Positions 25,039 to 33,234 of a DNA stretch of 64,000 nucleotides are shown here, piece by piece. How positions within the stretch are numbered: position 1 is the first letter of the stretch; the number at the start of each line of letters is the position of its first letter. The notes below the pieces were generated by a model. The model was given only the letters and a program-made list of their open reading frames with translations. It ran no database searches and had not been told where the DNA came from. The position numbers and the translations under genes were made by a program. The stretch spans positions 1-64,000 of the forward strand of contig SFHC01000007.1 of assembly GCA_004555725.1 (NCBI GenBank), written 5' to 3'. This DNA comes from [Eubacterium] saphenum (lineage in GTDB: Bacteria > Bacillota > Clostridia > Peptostreptococcales > Anaerovoracaceae).

Positions 25039-25647
25039 ATGAATCAGGAACAGACCAATACAACGCGCAGAACGCGCAATGCAGTATTGATTGCGATGTT
25101 TGGCGCAATCAGTATGGTGCTTATGCTTTTGGAGTTTCCGATTCCGATTGCTCCGCCGTTCATGAAAATAGATCTTTCCGATCTTCCGGCGATCCTCGGC
25201 ACATTTATGATTGGTCCGGGAGCAGGTGCAGGTATCGCTGCGCTGAAGATCGTTCTGAAACTCGTGATAAAAGGCACTGACACAGCGTTTGTCGGAGAAT
25301 TGTCCAATTTTGTATGTGCGCTGATGTATATTCTTCCGTCATATTTCTTCTATCACAAGAAAAAGTCAAAAAAGAGAGCAGCGCTGTCGCTTCTTCTGGG
25401 GACTCTTGCAGTCAGCATACTGGCAGTGTTTGTAGACTATTTCATCATGTTTCCGCTGTATTCTAAACTCTACGGAATGCCGCTGAAAGCGATTGTCGCT
25501 ATGGGAACAGCGATTAACAGTCATATCAGCAGTCTGTTTACGATGATGCTGATTATTGTTTTTCCGTTCAATATCATCAAGTACGGAATTGTATCAGTCA
25601 TTACCTTTATTGCGTACAAACGGCTGAAAAAGGCGCTGATCCGCTAG
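25039..25647 (+). CDS. ribU: ECF transporter S component, riboflavin type
   Basis: 202 residues, about five to six membrane segments. The sequence matches RibU: VLIAMFGAISMVLMLLEFP near residue 14, then the substrate-pocket pattern KIDLSDLPAILGTFMIGP (about 42-59) and GELSNFVCAL. It would capture riboflavin and work with the shared EcfA/EcfA'/EcfT energising module, which is not in this window. AAGCGAGGAA precedes the start. It is monocistronic and converges on the rRNA methyltransferase gene 31 bases away. Confidence 0.85.
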   Translation: MNQEQTNTTRRTRNAVLIAMFGAISMVLMLLEFPIPIAPPFMKIDLSDLPAILGTFMIGPGAGAGIAALKIVLKLVIKGTDTAFVGELSNFVCALMYILPSYFFYHKKKSKKRAALSLLLGTLAVSILAVFVDYFIMFPLYSKLYGMPLKAIVAMGTAINSHISSLFTMMLIIVFPFNIIKYGIVSVITFIAYKRLKKALIR

Positions 25648-25678
25648 TCCTCTGAGTGCAAGCCGCCGGCGCGGTCGT

Positions 25679-26848
25679 TCATCCGTTCTGGCGACGTTCC
25701 GGCCGCTGTCCGTGAAATTGATAGTAGCAGACTTTCAGGTGGCCGTTATAGAGCTTTCTGCGGCGGTCCGCAGGGCGCTTGAACCAGTCTTTTTCTACCG
25801 TTTCATCCGGAGTGATCATAAATACGGACCAGTCCGGGCGTGCCCGGAAGAATCCGGATACGGTTTTCAAAATCTTTTCCTGTGTTTTTTTATCGCCGAT
25901 GCGCTCTCCGTAAGGAGGATTCATGATAATGATTCCGGACGGCGGGAGCGCAGAGATATCGGCTCTGTCCGGATCGAGCACTGCAGCCATGTCGGTGTTG
26001 ATCACGCGGATGTCTTCATCGACACCGGCGTTTTCTGCGTTGATCTCTGCAGCGCGGCAGGCGTGCGAGCTGATATCGCAGGCGGTAATGTTCAGTTCAC
26101 GGCTGTAGTCGATCGCCTGGTATGCGGCAGTCCGCTCTTCTTTCCACAGGGATTCCGGGATCAGATCCCACTCTTCTGAGGCAAAATGGCGGCTCAGTCC
26201 CGGCGCAATGTTCCGGCCGATCATGGCGGCTTCAATGGCGAGGGTTCCGGAGCCGGTGCACGGATCCAGAAGCGGACGGTCCGGGTGCCAGTATGTCAGC
26301 TGAATCATCGCCGCAGCCAGAGTTTCTTTAATCGGCGCCGGAACGGCTTCTGTACGGTAGCCCCGTTTATGCAGGGCTTCACCGCTCGTGTCCACGGCGA
26401 TCACGGCGGTATCCTTCAGCAGTGTCAGGCGAACCGTGTAGGACGGGCCGTCTTCTGGGAAGTGATCGATGCCGTATGCCTCGGAGAGCCTGCATACGAT
26501 GGCCTTTTTTACTGTTTTCTGATTGACCGGTTCACTCCGCAGTTTAGATTTTACCGTAGAGACGAGAACGGTGAATTTTCCGTCCGGCGGAATCAGGTTC
26601 TCCCACGGCATTCCCATAACTGTCTGGAACAGATCATCCGGCTCCTCTGCGCGGAATTCTCCCATTTTCAGCATGACGCGGTCAGCCGTGCGCAGCCAGA
26701 GGTTGGAGCGCACGATCGCCCGTTCATCGCCCATGTAGGTTACTTTTCCATTTTCTGTCTTTTCGACTTGGTATCCCAGTGCTTCGATTTCCCGTCTGGC
26801 GACAGCTTCCAGGCCAAAGGCCGTAATTGCGATTAATGTCAGTTTCAT
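25679..26848 (-). CDS. THUMP-domain 23S rRNA guanine-N2 methyltransferase, RlmL/YpsC type
   Basis: 389 residues. An N-terminal THUMP RNA-binding region (about 1-160) precedes the methyltransferase domain with PLLDPCTGSGTLAIEAA (about residues 193-210) and the catalytic motif IIIMNPPYGERIG (about 307-319), the NPPY signature of N2-guanine methyltransferases. It modifies a 23S rRNA guanosine using SAM. The length is that of the single-domain Firmicute form (YpsC) and not of the fused RlmKL of enterobacteria. It lies between convergent ribU and, upstream, a small membrane protein gene on the same strand with a 54-base gap. Confidence 0.88.
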   Translation of the reverse strand: MKLTLIAITAFGLEAVARREIEALGYQVEKTENGKVTYMGDERAIVRSNLWLRTADRVMLKMGEFRAEEPDDLFQTVMGMPWENLIPPDGKFTVLVSTVKSKLRSEPVNQKTVKKAIVCRLSEAYGIDHFPEDGPSYTVRLTLLKDTAVIAVDTSGEALHKRGYRTEAVPAPIKETLAAAMIQLTYWHPDRPLLDPCTGSGTLAIEAAMIGRNIAPGLSRHFASEEWDLIPESLWKEERTAAYQAIDYSRELNITACDISSHACRAAEINAENAGVDEDIRVINTDMAAVLDPDRADISALPPSGIIIMNPPYGERIGDKKTQEKILKTVSGFFRARPDWSVFMITPDETVEKDWFKRPADRRRKLYNGHLKVCYYQFHGQRPERRQNG

Positions 26849-26902
26849 CCTTGCTTGTCCTTTTTGTCCCTGAATGAGAATGAGAACTCCGCCGGCCCAG
26901 GC

Positions 26903-27499
26903 CTACAGAGAAATCAAAATGTTGTTGATCATCATCATGTCGATCGCCATAATCAGCTGCGGAATCATCATCAGCCAGTAGCCGAGACGTGTAGATGCCA
27001 TCGGATAGGAAATGGAGCAGAAGATGCCGATGATGGTTGTTCCGATGATGAGGCTGGTTGTCTTGGAGGTCTGGCGGGTCGCAAACGCGTCGATTTCATA
27101 AAATTTCTGAACAACCGCGGTTTCCATGCATCCCCAGAGGACGCAGACCGGAAGAAGGATGTTCGCCATCGTGAGGTGCTGTTTCATGACGACCAGTGAA
27201 ATAAATTCCATGACGACGATTGCCGCGGCGCCGAAAATAATGATCTGACGGTTGCTGATGGAGGTTTCGTTCTTCTCCTGGAATTGTGTGCGAATCCCGT
27301 CAATCGAGGCGTAAACGCACCAGATTCCCAGAATTATTCCAGCAATCAGGCAAACCTGTGCGATTTTCTGCCAGATACCCTGCATGGCAGGCTGGCGGTA
27401 GGTGATCAGGTTGTAAATCAGGTATCCCATGACGGCGAACGTCGTCCATGCTGTGCCGTTAATAAGATGCTTCAGCCCTTTTTCCTGTGTTTCTGTCAT
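26903..27499 (-). CDS. Conserved membrane protein of unknown function
   Basis: 198 residues when started at the ATG at 27499, which has GGAG at the right distance; a longer upstream frame to 27640 contains an implausible Cys/Arg-rich stretch and is rejected. The protein has six hydrophobic segments (e.g. TTFAVMGYLIYNLI, IAQVCLIAGIILGIW, IIFGAAAIVVMEF, LIIGTTIIGIFCSI). It resembles the DUF3169/ABC-2-accessory kind of small membrane protein only in general layout, and I cannot assign a family. It may be co-transcribed with the methyltransferase gene. Confidence 0.75.
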   Translation of the reverse strand: MTETQEKGLKHLINGTAWTTFAVMGYLIYNLITYRQPAMQGIWQKIAQVCLIAGIILGIWCVYASIDGIRTQFQEKNETSISNRQIIIFGAAAIVVMEFISLVVMKQHLTMANILLPVCVLWGCMETAVVQKFYEIDAFATRQTSKTTSLIIGTTIIGIFCSISYPMASTRLGYWLMMIPQLIMAIDMMMINNILISL

Positions 27500-27789
27500 A
27501 TGAATAATCAACTCCAATCTCTGTCTGTGTATGTTCTGCTGTCTGCACATGAAACGAACCTGACAAAGGGAAACTTGCCAGGCTGTGACGTTTCCGCATA
27601 CGCGGCATTTTGGGGAATGCCGGGCGCGTTGACTTTTCATGCATTATACCATAAATAAGGGGGAGATGAAACGACAGGAGGGGAGGAATTGTGGAAATCC
27701 GCACGGACTGCTTGCGTTTTCTAATGGTTGGGATAAAATAGTACAGTATGTATTAATGGTTATAGGATGAGAAATGATGGAGGATGAAT

Positions 27790-28965
27790 ATGGATTACGC
27801 TAAGGAATCCCTGCGCCTGCACGGTGAGTGGGGCGGAAAGATTGAGGTTGTTTCACGCGTTCCGGTAAAGGATAAGGACGATCTGTCCCTTGCTTACACA
27901 CCGGGTGTTGCGCAGCCGTGCCTGGAAATTCAGAAGGATGAGAAGCGCGCTTATGACCTGACCAGAAAATGGAATATGTGCGCGGTCATTACAGACGGAA
28001 CCGCTGTTCTGGGCCTGGGCGACATCGGACCGCAGGCGGCGATGCCGGTTATGGAAGGAAAGTGTGTGCTGTTCAAGTCGTTTGCTGACGTGGATGCTTT
28101 CCCGCTCTGTGTGGATTCCAAGGACGTGGATACGTTTGTAAATACAGTTGCTCTGATTTCCAAGTCTTTCGGAGGAATCAACCTGGAGGATATTTCGGCT
28201 CCGCGCTGCTTTGAAATTGAGCGTAAACTGAAGGAACGCTGTGATATTCCGATTTTCCATGACGATCAGCATGGAACAGCGGTCATCACACTGGCAGGTC
28301 TGACCAATGCGCTGCGCGTAGTCGGAAAGAAGAAAGAGGATGTCAAGGTCGTCACTTCCGGAGCCGGAGCTGCTGCGATTTCGATCACCAAGCTTCTGCT
28401 GTCAGCGGGATTCAGGAATATCGTCATGACAGACCGTCACGGCGCGATTTATAAAGGTCGTCCGGAAGGCATGAACTGGATTAAAGAGGAAATGGCAGAA
28501 GTGACCAATGCCGGAATGGAGAAGGGTTCGCTGGCTGATGTTCTGAAGGGCGCAGATGTGTTTATCGGTGTTTCCGCACCGGGTCTGGTCAGCAGAGAAA
28601 TGGTGCAGAGCATGAATAAAGATGCGATTATCTTTGCCTGCGCGAACCCGACTCCGGAAATCTTCCCGGATGAGGCGGCTGCCGGCGGAGCTGCGGTTAT
28701 TTCCACAGGACGCTCTGATTTCCCGAACCAGATCAATAACGTACTGGCGTTCCCGGGGATCTTCCGCGGCGCTTTTGATGTCCGCGCTTCTGAGATTAAT
28801 GAGGAGATGAAGATGGCAGCCGCACAGGCGCTGGCAGACCTGATTACTCCGGAAGAGCTGTCTGCGGAGTATATTATTCCTAAGGCGTTTGATCCTGCTG
28901 TGGGACCGGCTGTGGCCAAGGCTGTTGCAGAAGCTGCGCGCAAGAGCGGAGTCGCGCGTATTTAG
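27790..28965 (+). CDS. NAD(P)-dependent malic enzyme
   Basis: 391 residues from ATG 27790; GGAGG lies six bases before it, whereas the in-frame ATG at 27784 touches the ribosome binding site. Motifs: AYTPGVAQPC with the catalytic Tyr, VLGLGDIGPQAAMPVMEGK, metal-binding FHDDQHGTA, and the nucleotide-binding SGAGAAAISITKLL at about residue 185. It is the short bacterial type (about 390-410 residues) without a phosphotransacetylase extension. It decarboxylates malate to pyruvate with reduction of NAD or NADP; GxGxxG context does not settle which. It stands alone, with its promoter in the 280 bases upstream. Confidence 0.95.
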   Translation: MDYAKESLRLHGEWGGKIEVVSRVPVKDKDDLSLAYTPGVAQPCLEIQKDEKRAYDLTRKWNMCAVITDGTAVLGLGDIGPQAAMPVMEGKCVLFKSFADVDAFPLCVDSKDVDTFVNTVALISKSFGGINLEDISAPRCFEIERKLKERCDIPIFHDDQHGTAVITLAGLTNALRVVGKKKEDVKVVTSGAGAAAISITKLLLSAGFRNIVMTDRHGAIYKGRPEGMNWIKEEMAEVTNAGMEKGSLADVLKGADVFIGVSAPGLVSREMVQSMNKDAIIFACANPTPEIFPDEAAAGGAAVISTGRSDFPNQINNVLAFPGIFRGAFDVRASEINEEMKMAAAQALADLITPEELSAEYIIPKAFDPAVGPAVAKAVAEAARKSGVARI

Positions 28966-29172
28966 GGTTTCCATTCTTTTCTATGTGTTCTGTGCCGTTC
29001 TGCTGTCCGCGCAGCGCGTATCAGGCGGCATCCGCAAGAATTACAGGTTTCTGCTGATGAAAAATCACGTTTGTGAAAAATACATCAAATGTACAATAAT
29101 TCTTGTCATCAGGGATTGCATTTTCTGATGTGGCGTGATAGCATAGGAACTGGAAAAAGGGTTGAAAATTAA

Positions 29173-29250
29173 AAGGCACCCATACCGAAAGGTATGTTCG
29201 CAAAACTAAAGGGCCTTTCTCTGAACGGAGAGTGGCAGCCAGTTGCATTA
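29173..29250 (+). ncRNA. c-di-GMP-I (GEMM) riboswitch aptamer, first of two
   Basis: GGCACCC, then the P2 stem ATACC-GAAA-GGTAT (GNRA tetraloop), then the conserved linker TTCGCAAAACTAAAGGG, a second stem and the closing GGCAGCCAGTTGC. This is the GEMM-I layout; the linker is ACGCAAA in the consensus and TCGCAAA here. A terminator-like hairpin (29276) follows, so binding of c-di-GMP would decide between termination and read-through. Confidence 0.85.
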
Positions 29251-29275
29251 GTTCGACGATAACGACGAATGACAG

Positions 29276-29320
29276 GCGATCGTGGGTGTTTTAGAGTACC
29301 TTCGATCGCTGTTTTAGTTT
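29276..29320 (+). terminator. Expression-platform terminator of the first c-di-GMP riboswitch
   Basis: GCGATCG (29276-29282) pairs with CGATCGC (29303-29309), followed by TGTTTTAGTTTT. The long loop and interrupted T-run suggest a moderate terminator. Confidence 0.5.
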
Positions 29321-29346
29321 TCAGATCCGTTCCAGAAGTTTTTTCA

Positions 29347-29425
29347 AGGGCAAAGCAGCCGAAAGGCTGTGACGCAAAGCTACAGGGTCTTCTTCCGAAA
29401 GGAAATGACAGCCAGCTGCATAACT
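29347..29425 (+). ncRNA. c-di-GMP-I (GEMM) riboswitch aptamer, second of two
   Basis: GGGCAAAGC, P2 stem AGCC-GAAA-GGCT, the consensus linker GACGCAAAGCTACAGGGTCT, a second stem with CCGAAAGG, and closing ATGACAGCCAGCTGC. It is a closer match to the consensus than the first copy. It lies about 180 bases before the start of the secreted transglutaminase-like gene. Confidence 0.92.
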
Positions 29426-29446
29426 TGAGGCGTTCGGGTCTTTTTT
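29423..29446 (+). terminator. Expression-platform terminator of the second c-di-GMP riboswitch
   Basis: ACTTGA pairs with TTCGGGT-type bases (two G-T pairs) around GGCG, followed by TCTTTTTT. The weak stem would be sensitive to competing structure in the aptamer. Confidence 0.5.
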
Positions 29447-29606
29447 CGTGCAATGAAATAATATGTGAATTGGCGCGAGTGTCTGAACAGCGGAAACGCT
29501 GGCGGACAGACGGCCTGTTCATTCCGAACAGAAAAGAATCCGGACGGCGCAATGGCACTGATCCAGGCTTTGCTTCCTTGCCTGTTACAGGAAGGGAGTG
29601 TGAAGA

Positions 29607-30467
29607 ATGAGAGAGTTGAAGAGGTTCACAGAAAGCATCATTCTCGTTGTATCCGTTATTGCTTTTATGATGTTCGGCAGCGCAGCGGCAGCATATGCAG
29701 ATGATAATACATTTACCAGCTACAGCGACGCTCAGCAGTACATCTATCAGAATGTGATGGAAATGAATCCGGAGATCGACTATACACTGAAACTCAGCAG
29801 CATGTCGGATTTTGATCAGTTTTCATCCACCAGCATTTCCGGTCTGACCGCTCTGGATAACGGAATCGGCACAGACGGCGATTATGCGGCGCTTGATCTC
29901 TATAATGGGGATAACTTCTCCTACAGCTGTGAAGAGCAGAACGGACAGTATATCATTCACGTCCGCGACCAGGTCAGCTACAGACTGAGCAAGAGCCAGG
30001 AGCAGGAGTACCAGGATAAGCTGAACAGCGTGATGAGAAAAGTCGCTGTGAAAGGAAACACAGAAAAGAAAGTAAAGAGCATCTACAGCTACGTCACCAA
30101 GAACGTAAAGTACGATTACAGCTCCAACCTGAAAGATACTGCATATACAGCTTACGCAGCGCTGGTAAATAAAAAAGCTGTCTGCAACGGCTATGCAGCC
30201 CTTGTATACGACATGTGCCGCAAGGCAGACATTCCTTGCAGAATCATCGTCGGAACAGCGAACGGCGGATGCCATGCATGGAACCTGATCAAGGTAAACG
30301 GAAAATGGTATAACGCAGACGCGACATGGGATGCGGGAAACCACACATACAGATATTTCATGAAGTCGGACAAGCAGTTCAGAGGACATAAGCGTGCAGC
30401 AGCATATTCCAGCAGCCGTTTTAAACGTCTCTGCCCGTCTGCTTCCAAGAGCCTGAAAGTTTCATAG
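29607..30467 (+). CDS. Secreted transglutaminase-like (papain-fold) protein under c-di-GMP control
   Basis: 286 residues. A signal peptide is clear (KRFTESIILVVSVIAFMMFG... with cleavage near AAAYA-DD, residue 32). The C-terminal half is a transglutaminase-like core: KAVCNGYAALVYDMC with catalytic Cys193, GGCHAWNLI with the His, and NADATWD with the Asp. In bacteria such domains are usually cysteine proteases or peptidoglycan/protein cross-linking enzymes. The two riboswitches upstream tie its amount to c-di-GMP, in line with a role in surface attachment or matrix formation, comparable to c-di-GMP-controlled surface proteases and adhesins of Clostridia. It has no cell-wall anchor and probably is released. 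Confidence 0.88.
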   Translation: MRELKRFTESIILVVSVIAFMMFGSAAAAYADDNTFTSYSDAQQYIYQNVMEMNPEIDYTLKLSSMSDFDQFSSTSISGLTALDNGIGTDGDYAALDLYNGDNFSYSCEEQNGQYIIHVRDQVSYRLSKSQEQEYQDKLNSVMRKVAVKGNTEKKVKSIYSYVTKNVKYDYSSNLKDTAYTAYAALVNKKAVCNGYAALVYDMCRKADIPCRIIVGTANGGCHAWNLIKVNGKWYNADATWDAGNHTYRYFMKSDKQFRGHKRAAAYSSSRFKRLCPSASKSLKVS

Positions 30468-30860
30468 AGCCTCAGGGTCTTAGGATTCTCTGCAGTTTAT
30501 CTGCAGAACACACGGAGTGAAGCAGTACAGCCGCTTCATACTCCACTCAATTTGCGCGATATTAAAATAGATTATAAAGACAGCAGCTCTGTGAAACAGG
30601 AATGTTTCACGGAGCTGTTTCTCTGTCTGCATCTGCGGCGGTTGACGTGCGTGTCCCGCCGCGGATGCGGTCGGTGAAAAGATATTCCATTAGGGGAAGT
30701 TTGATGTTAGAATAAAATGAATTATTGGAAATAAACAATGGCGATGCAGATTCGTGGTAAGATAAGAGTCATGAAACAGAGATACGTTGTTCAACAGCGC
30801 TGAGGTAACGGGATACAGACACAGAGAAATGCCTTTGCGCAACTGCTGGGGGATGGGTGC
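30468..30860 (+). other. Gene-free region after the transglutaminase gene
   Basis: 393 bases without a gene. They contain a short dyad CTGCAG...CTGCAG near 30490-30510, the terminator at 30584, and AT-rich DNA that must hold the promoter of the next gene at 30861. A TTCATTAGG-type -10 could not be fixed. Confidence 0.4.
30584..30623 (+). terminator. Rho-independent terminator
   Basis: CAGCTCTGTGAAACA (30584-30598) pairs with TGTTTCACGGAGCTG (30603-30617, one mismatch) around GGAA, followed by TTTCTC. Confidence 0.8.
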
Positions 30861-31310
30861 ATGAGAGTGCTTCTTATAGAATTTTTTTTGGCGATGGTTC
30901 CGGTTGTGGAACTGCGCGGAGCGGTTCCGTTTGCGATTGCGTCCGGAGCGGATCCGGGAGCGGCATTTCTGATTGCGGCGGCCGGGAACATGGTGCCGGT
31001 TCCGTTTATCATCCTGTTTCTGCGCCGGATTTTTTCATGGCTGCGGGGGAAGAGCCCGCGGATGGATCGTATTCTGGACAGGATCGAGAGAAAAGCGGAA
31101 CGGAACCGAAAGAAGGCGGAACGGTATGAATGGCTGGGCCTGTGCGCGCTGGTGGCGGTTCCGCTGCCGGGCACAGGGGCGTGGACCGGCGCGCTGGTGG
31201 CGTCCATCGCGGATATGCGGATGAAAAGCGCGCTTCCGAGTATATTACTGGGAGTTTTTATTGCCGATGCGATTGTGCTTGCGGTGAGCATGGGCGTCAA
31301 AATCCTCTGA
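30861..31310 (+). CDS. Small multidrug-export family membrane protein (COG2426 type)
   Basis: 149 residues with three to four hydrophobic segments. Family features: EFFLAMVPVVELRGAVPFAI near the N-terminus (the PVxELRGAxP motif) and LPGTGAWTGALVAS in the middle (PLPGTGAWTG). A charged Arg/Glu/Lys helix separates the two halves. The family is annotated as putative small multidrug exporters but is biochemically poorly known. It is alone between a terminator and the class II aldolase pair; co-transcription with that pair is possible but there is a 196-base gap. Confidence 0.85.
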   Translation: MRVLLIEFFLAMVPVVELRGAVPFAIASGADPGAAFLIAAAGNMVPVPFIILFLRRIFSWLRGKSPRMDRILDRIERKAERNRKKAERYEWLGLCALVAVPLPGTGAWTGALVASIADMRMKSALPSILLGVFIADAIVLAVSMGVKIL

Positions 31311-31506
31311 TTGCAGAGATGCGCGCAGTTGTAAAATATTGGTAAATGTGTAATGTGTTGCACCTGGACGCATATTCATTCATAGGTTATAATGATAACT
31401 ATGTTGTGAATGTCGCATAAATATGAACTGCTGATGGGCAGGAAACGGGGTTTCCGTACAGAAAGCGTTCAGAGCGTGGTTCTGAAGGTTGAAGAGGTGG
31501 ATGAAA

Positions 31507-32121
31507 ATGGATCAGAGAGGGCTGATTGCGGAATATGCGGAAAAGATTGCGGAATTGCCGTATTCTGCGGGGCCGGCACCAAGAATTATTTTTAAGAAAG
31601 ACGGAAAAATTTATATGACGAGGAAGGGCACAGATTTTCGGTATATATCCGATGAGGATATCTGTGAGGTTTCGGGAAAGCTGGATCAGCTGGATACCGT
31701 AGAGGCGGCGGCGCTGATGCGTCTGAAAAAACAAAAGGCGATGATCCTTGCGCGTACACCCTTTGTCGGAAAATATATCGAGGCGGGCAAGCCGATTGGA
31801 GCATGTCTGGACGATATGGCGCAGATTATCGGAAGAAGGGTGCCGATTGTTCACCGCAGTGTAAGGGAAATTCAGAACGGACTTGAGACCTCCAGCGCCG
31901 TGCTTCTGAAAGGAAGATATGCGGTGACCTGTGGACGGACGCTGTATGAGGCGTATACGGCGCTTCTGGTGCTTGAGAAGTCGGCCAAGGTGAATATAAA
32001 GGCATCAGTGATCGGCGGCGCGCGCCACATCGGAAAACTGGACTGCAGGCTGATGCGGAATTTCTATTTATATCGCTATTCAAAATCGGAGAAGGAGCTG
32101 GACGATGATATTGAGGGCTGA
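31507..32121 (+). CDS. Class II aldolase-like paralogue lacking the zinc ligands
   Basis: 204 residues from ATG 31507, chosen because AGGTGG lies six bases before it (upstream in-frame TTG 31489 and ATG 31501 are worse placed). It aligns end to end with the next gene: RKGTDFRYISDEDI with PSGLDYERVKPEDM, ILARTPFVGKYIEA with VIHTHSTYCSVFAA, and LLKGRYAVTCGRTLYEAY with MAHHGMICCGVDLKQTF. At these places the metal-binding HTH and HH are replaced by ART and KG. It therefore has the fold but not the active site, and is probably a regulatory or structural partner of the intact enzyme. The genes overlap by 17 bases. Confidence 0.75.
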   Translation: MDQRGLIAEYAEKIAELPYSAGPAPRIIFKKDGKIYMTRKGTDFRYISDEDICEVSGKLDQLDTVEAAALMRLKKQKAMILARTPFVGKYIEAGKPIGACLDDMAQIIGRRVPIVHRSVREIQNGLETSSAVLLKGRYAVTCGRTLYEAYTALLVLEKSAKVNIKASVIGGARHIGKLDCRLMRNFYLYRYSKSEKELDDDIEG

Positions 32122-32689
32122 AGATGAGTGCAGAGAGATGCTGGTCGTTTACGGACAGCGGCTTCTGGCGTCCGGGCTGGTGCAGGGGACCTGGGGAAAT
32201 CTCTCGGTTCGTCTGAATGAGGATCAGATGCTGGTAACGCCGTCCGGGCTGGACTATGAACGTGTGAAGCCGGAAGACATGGTGGTCGTATCCATCCGAA
32301 ACCTGCATTACGACCGCTTTGGAAACCGGCCGACTTCGGAGAAGGGTCTGCATGCCGGAATTTACCGTCACCGTCCGGACGTCGGCGCTGTGATCCACAC
32401 GCATTCTACGTACTGCAGTGTGTTTGCGGCAGCCCGGATGCCTCTGGAAGTGGAAAATCCGCGTATGGCTGAGGAAGTGGGTGACATTATCCGGATTGCA
32501 GATTATGCGCGCCCGGGAACCAACGCACTTTCCAGAAATACGATTCGGGCGCTCGGAAGGGCAAAGGGATGTATTATGGCGCATCACGGCATGATCTGCT
32601 GCGGGGTGGATCTGAAGCAGACATTCCATATCTGCAGCACGATTGAGGAAGCGGCGGAACAGTACATCGAAAGTCGCATTAGCGACTGA
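32105..32689 (+). CDS. Class II aldolase/adducin-family protein (sugar-phosphate aldolase or epimerase)
   Basis: 194 residues. All key features of the zinc-dependent family are present: GTWGNLSVRL near residue 29, VTPSGLDY, SEKGLHAGIYRHRP with the catalytic Glu, HTHS (about residues 99-102) and AHHGM (about 160-164). Members include fuculose- and rhamnulose-phosphate aldolase, ribulose-phosphate epimerase and methylthioribulose-phosphate dehydratase. The substrate is not deducible. The start ATG lies inside the preceding paralogue, behind GGAG, so the two products are made in step. Confidence 0.9.
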   Translation: MILRAEDECREMLVVYGQRLLASGLVQGTWGNLSVRLNEDQMLVTPSGLDYERVKPEDMVVVSIRNLHYDRFGNRPTSEKGLHAGIYRHRPDVGAVIHTHSTYCSVFAAARMPLEVENPRMAEEVGDIIRIADYARPGTNALSRNTIRALGRAKGCIMAHHGMICCGVDLKQTFHICSTIEEAAEQYIESRISD

Positions 32690-33234
32690 TTGTTTGGGGA
32701 TTGTCAAACAATTTCACAAATAGACGGCAGTATTGAAAATATATATTGTACACATGCTCTTCTTCTATTGACACGGCGGCGCATTTTACATTAGTATGAT
32801 GTTAAGGAGAACGGAAACAGAACAGATTCTGTAATGCGTTCTAGTAAAAACTGAATATCCAGGTGAAGCGATGTGAAGATTTTTTACCGGTCAGAAATGA
32901 CAGAAAGCGGTAGAAAGACCGATGGAGAAAATGCTGTCTGCGCCATCAGACAGTGTGAAGCTTTCAGGTACCAGGACACATTGCAGATGGGACTCTGGAA
33001 AGGTCTGCGGATGGGCTGTATAGAAACAGGAAAACAGCCGGCTGACGGGCCGCCGAAGAAGTGATGCTTTCAGGCGAATAAACTGAGATTTTGAGGCATA
33101 TAGGTATTTCATATGCATTCAAAGTCTCTTTTTGTGTGTTTCGAAAGCTGCAGAGCGTTAATACGATAAAGCGCTCATACACATGATTCGGAACAGGCTG
33201 AAAAGCGGGAATTGAGAGAAGAAGGGAGAATAAG
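32690..33234 (+). other. Gene-free region before the amino acid permease
   Basis: 545 bases. A stem ATTGTTTG (32689) / CAAACAAT (32705) just after the aldolase stop may be a weak terminator. The half-palindrome AATGCGTTCTAG near 32835 resembles the site at 18939. A 63-codon frame at 32873 has no ribosome binding site and is not supported. Confidence 0.4.

Noticed and set aside
27500..27640. N-terminal extension of the membrane protein ending at 26903
   Set aside because: The added 47 residues are Cys/Arg/Gln-rich and precede a good GGAG-ATG start at 27499.
32873..33064. 63-codon frame before the amino acid permease
   Set aside because: No ribosome binding site and composition unlike real proteins of this genome.
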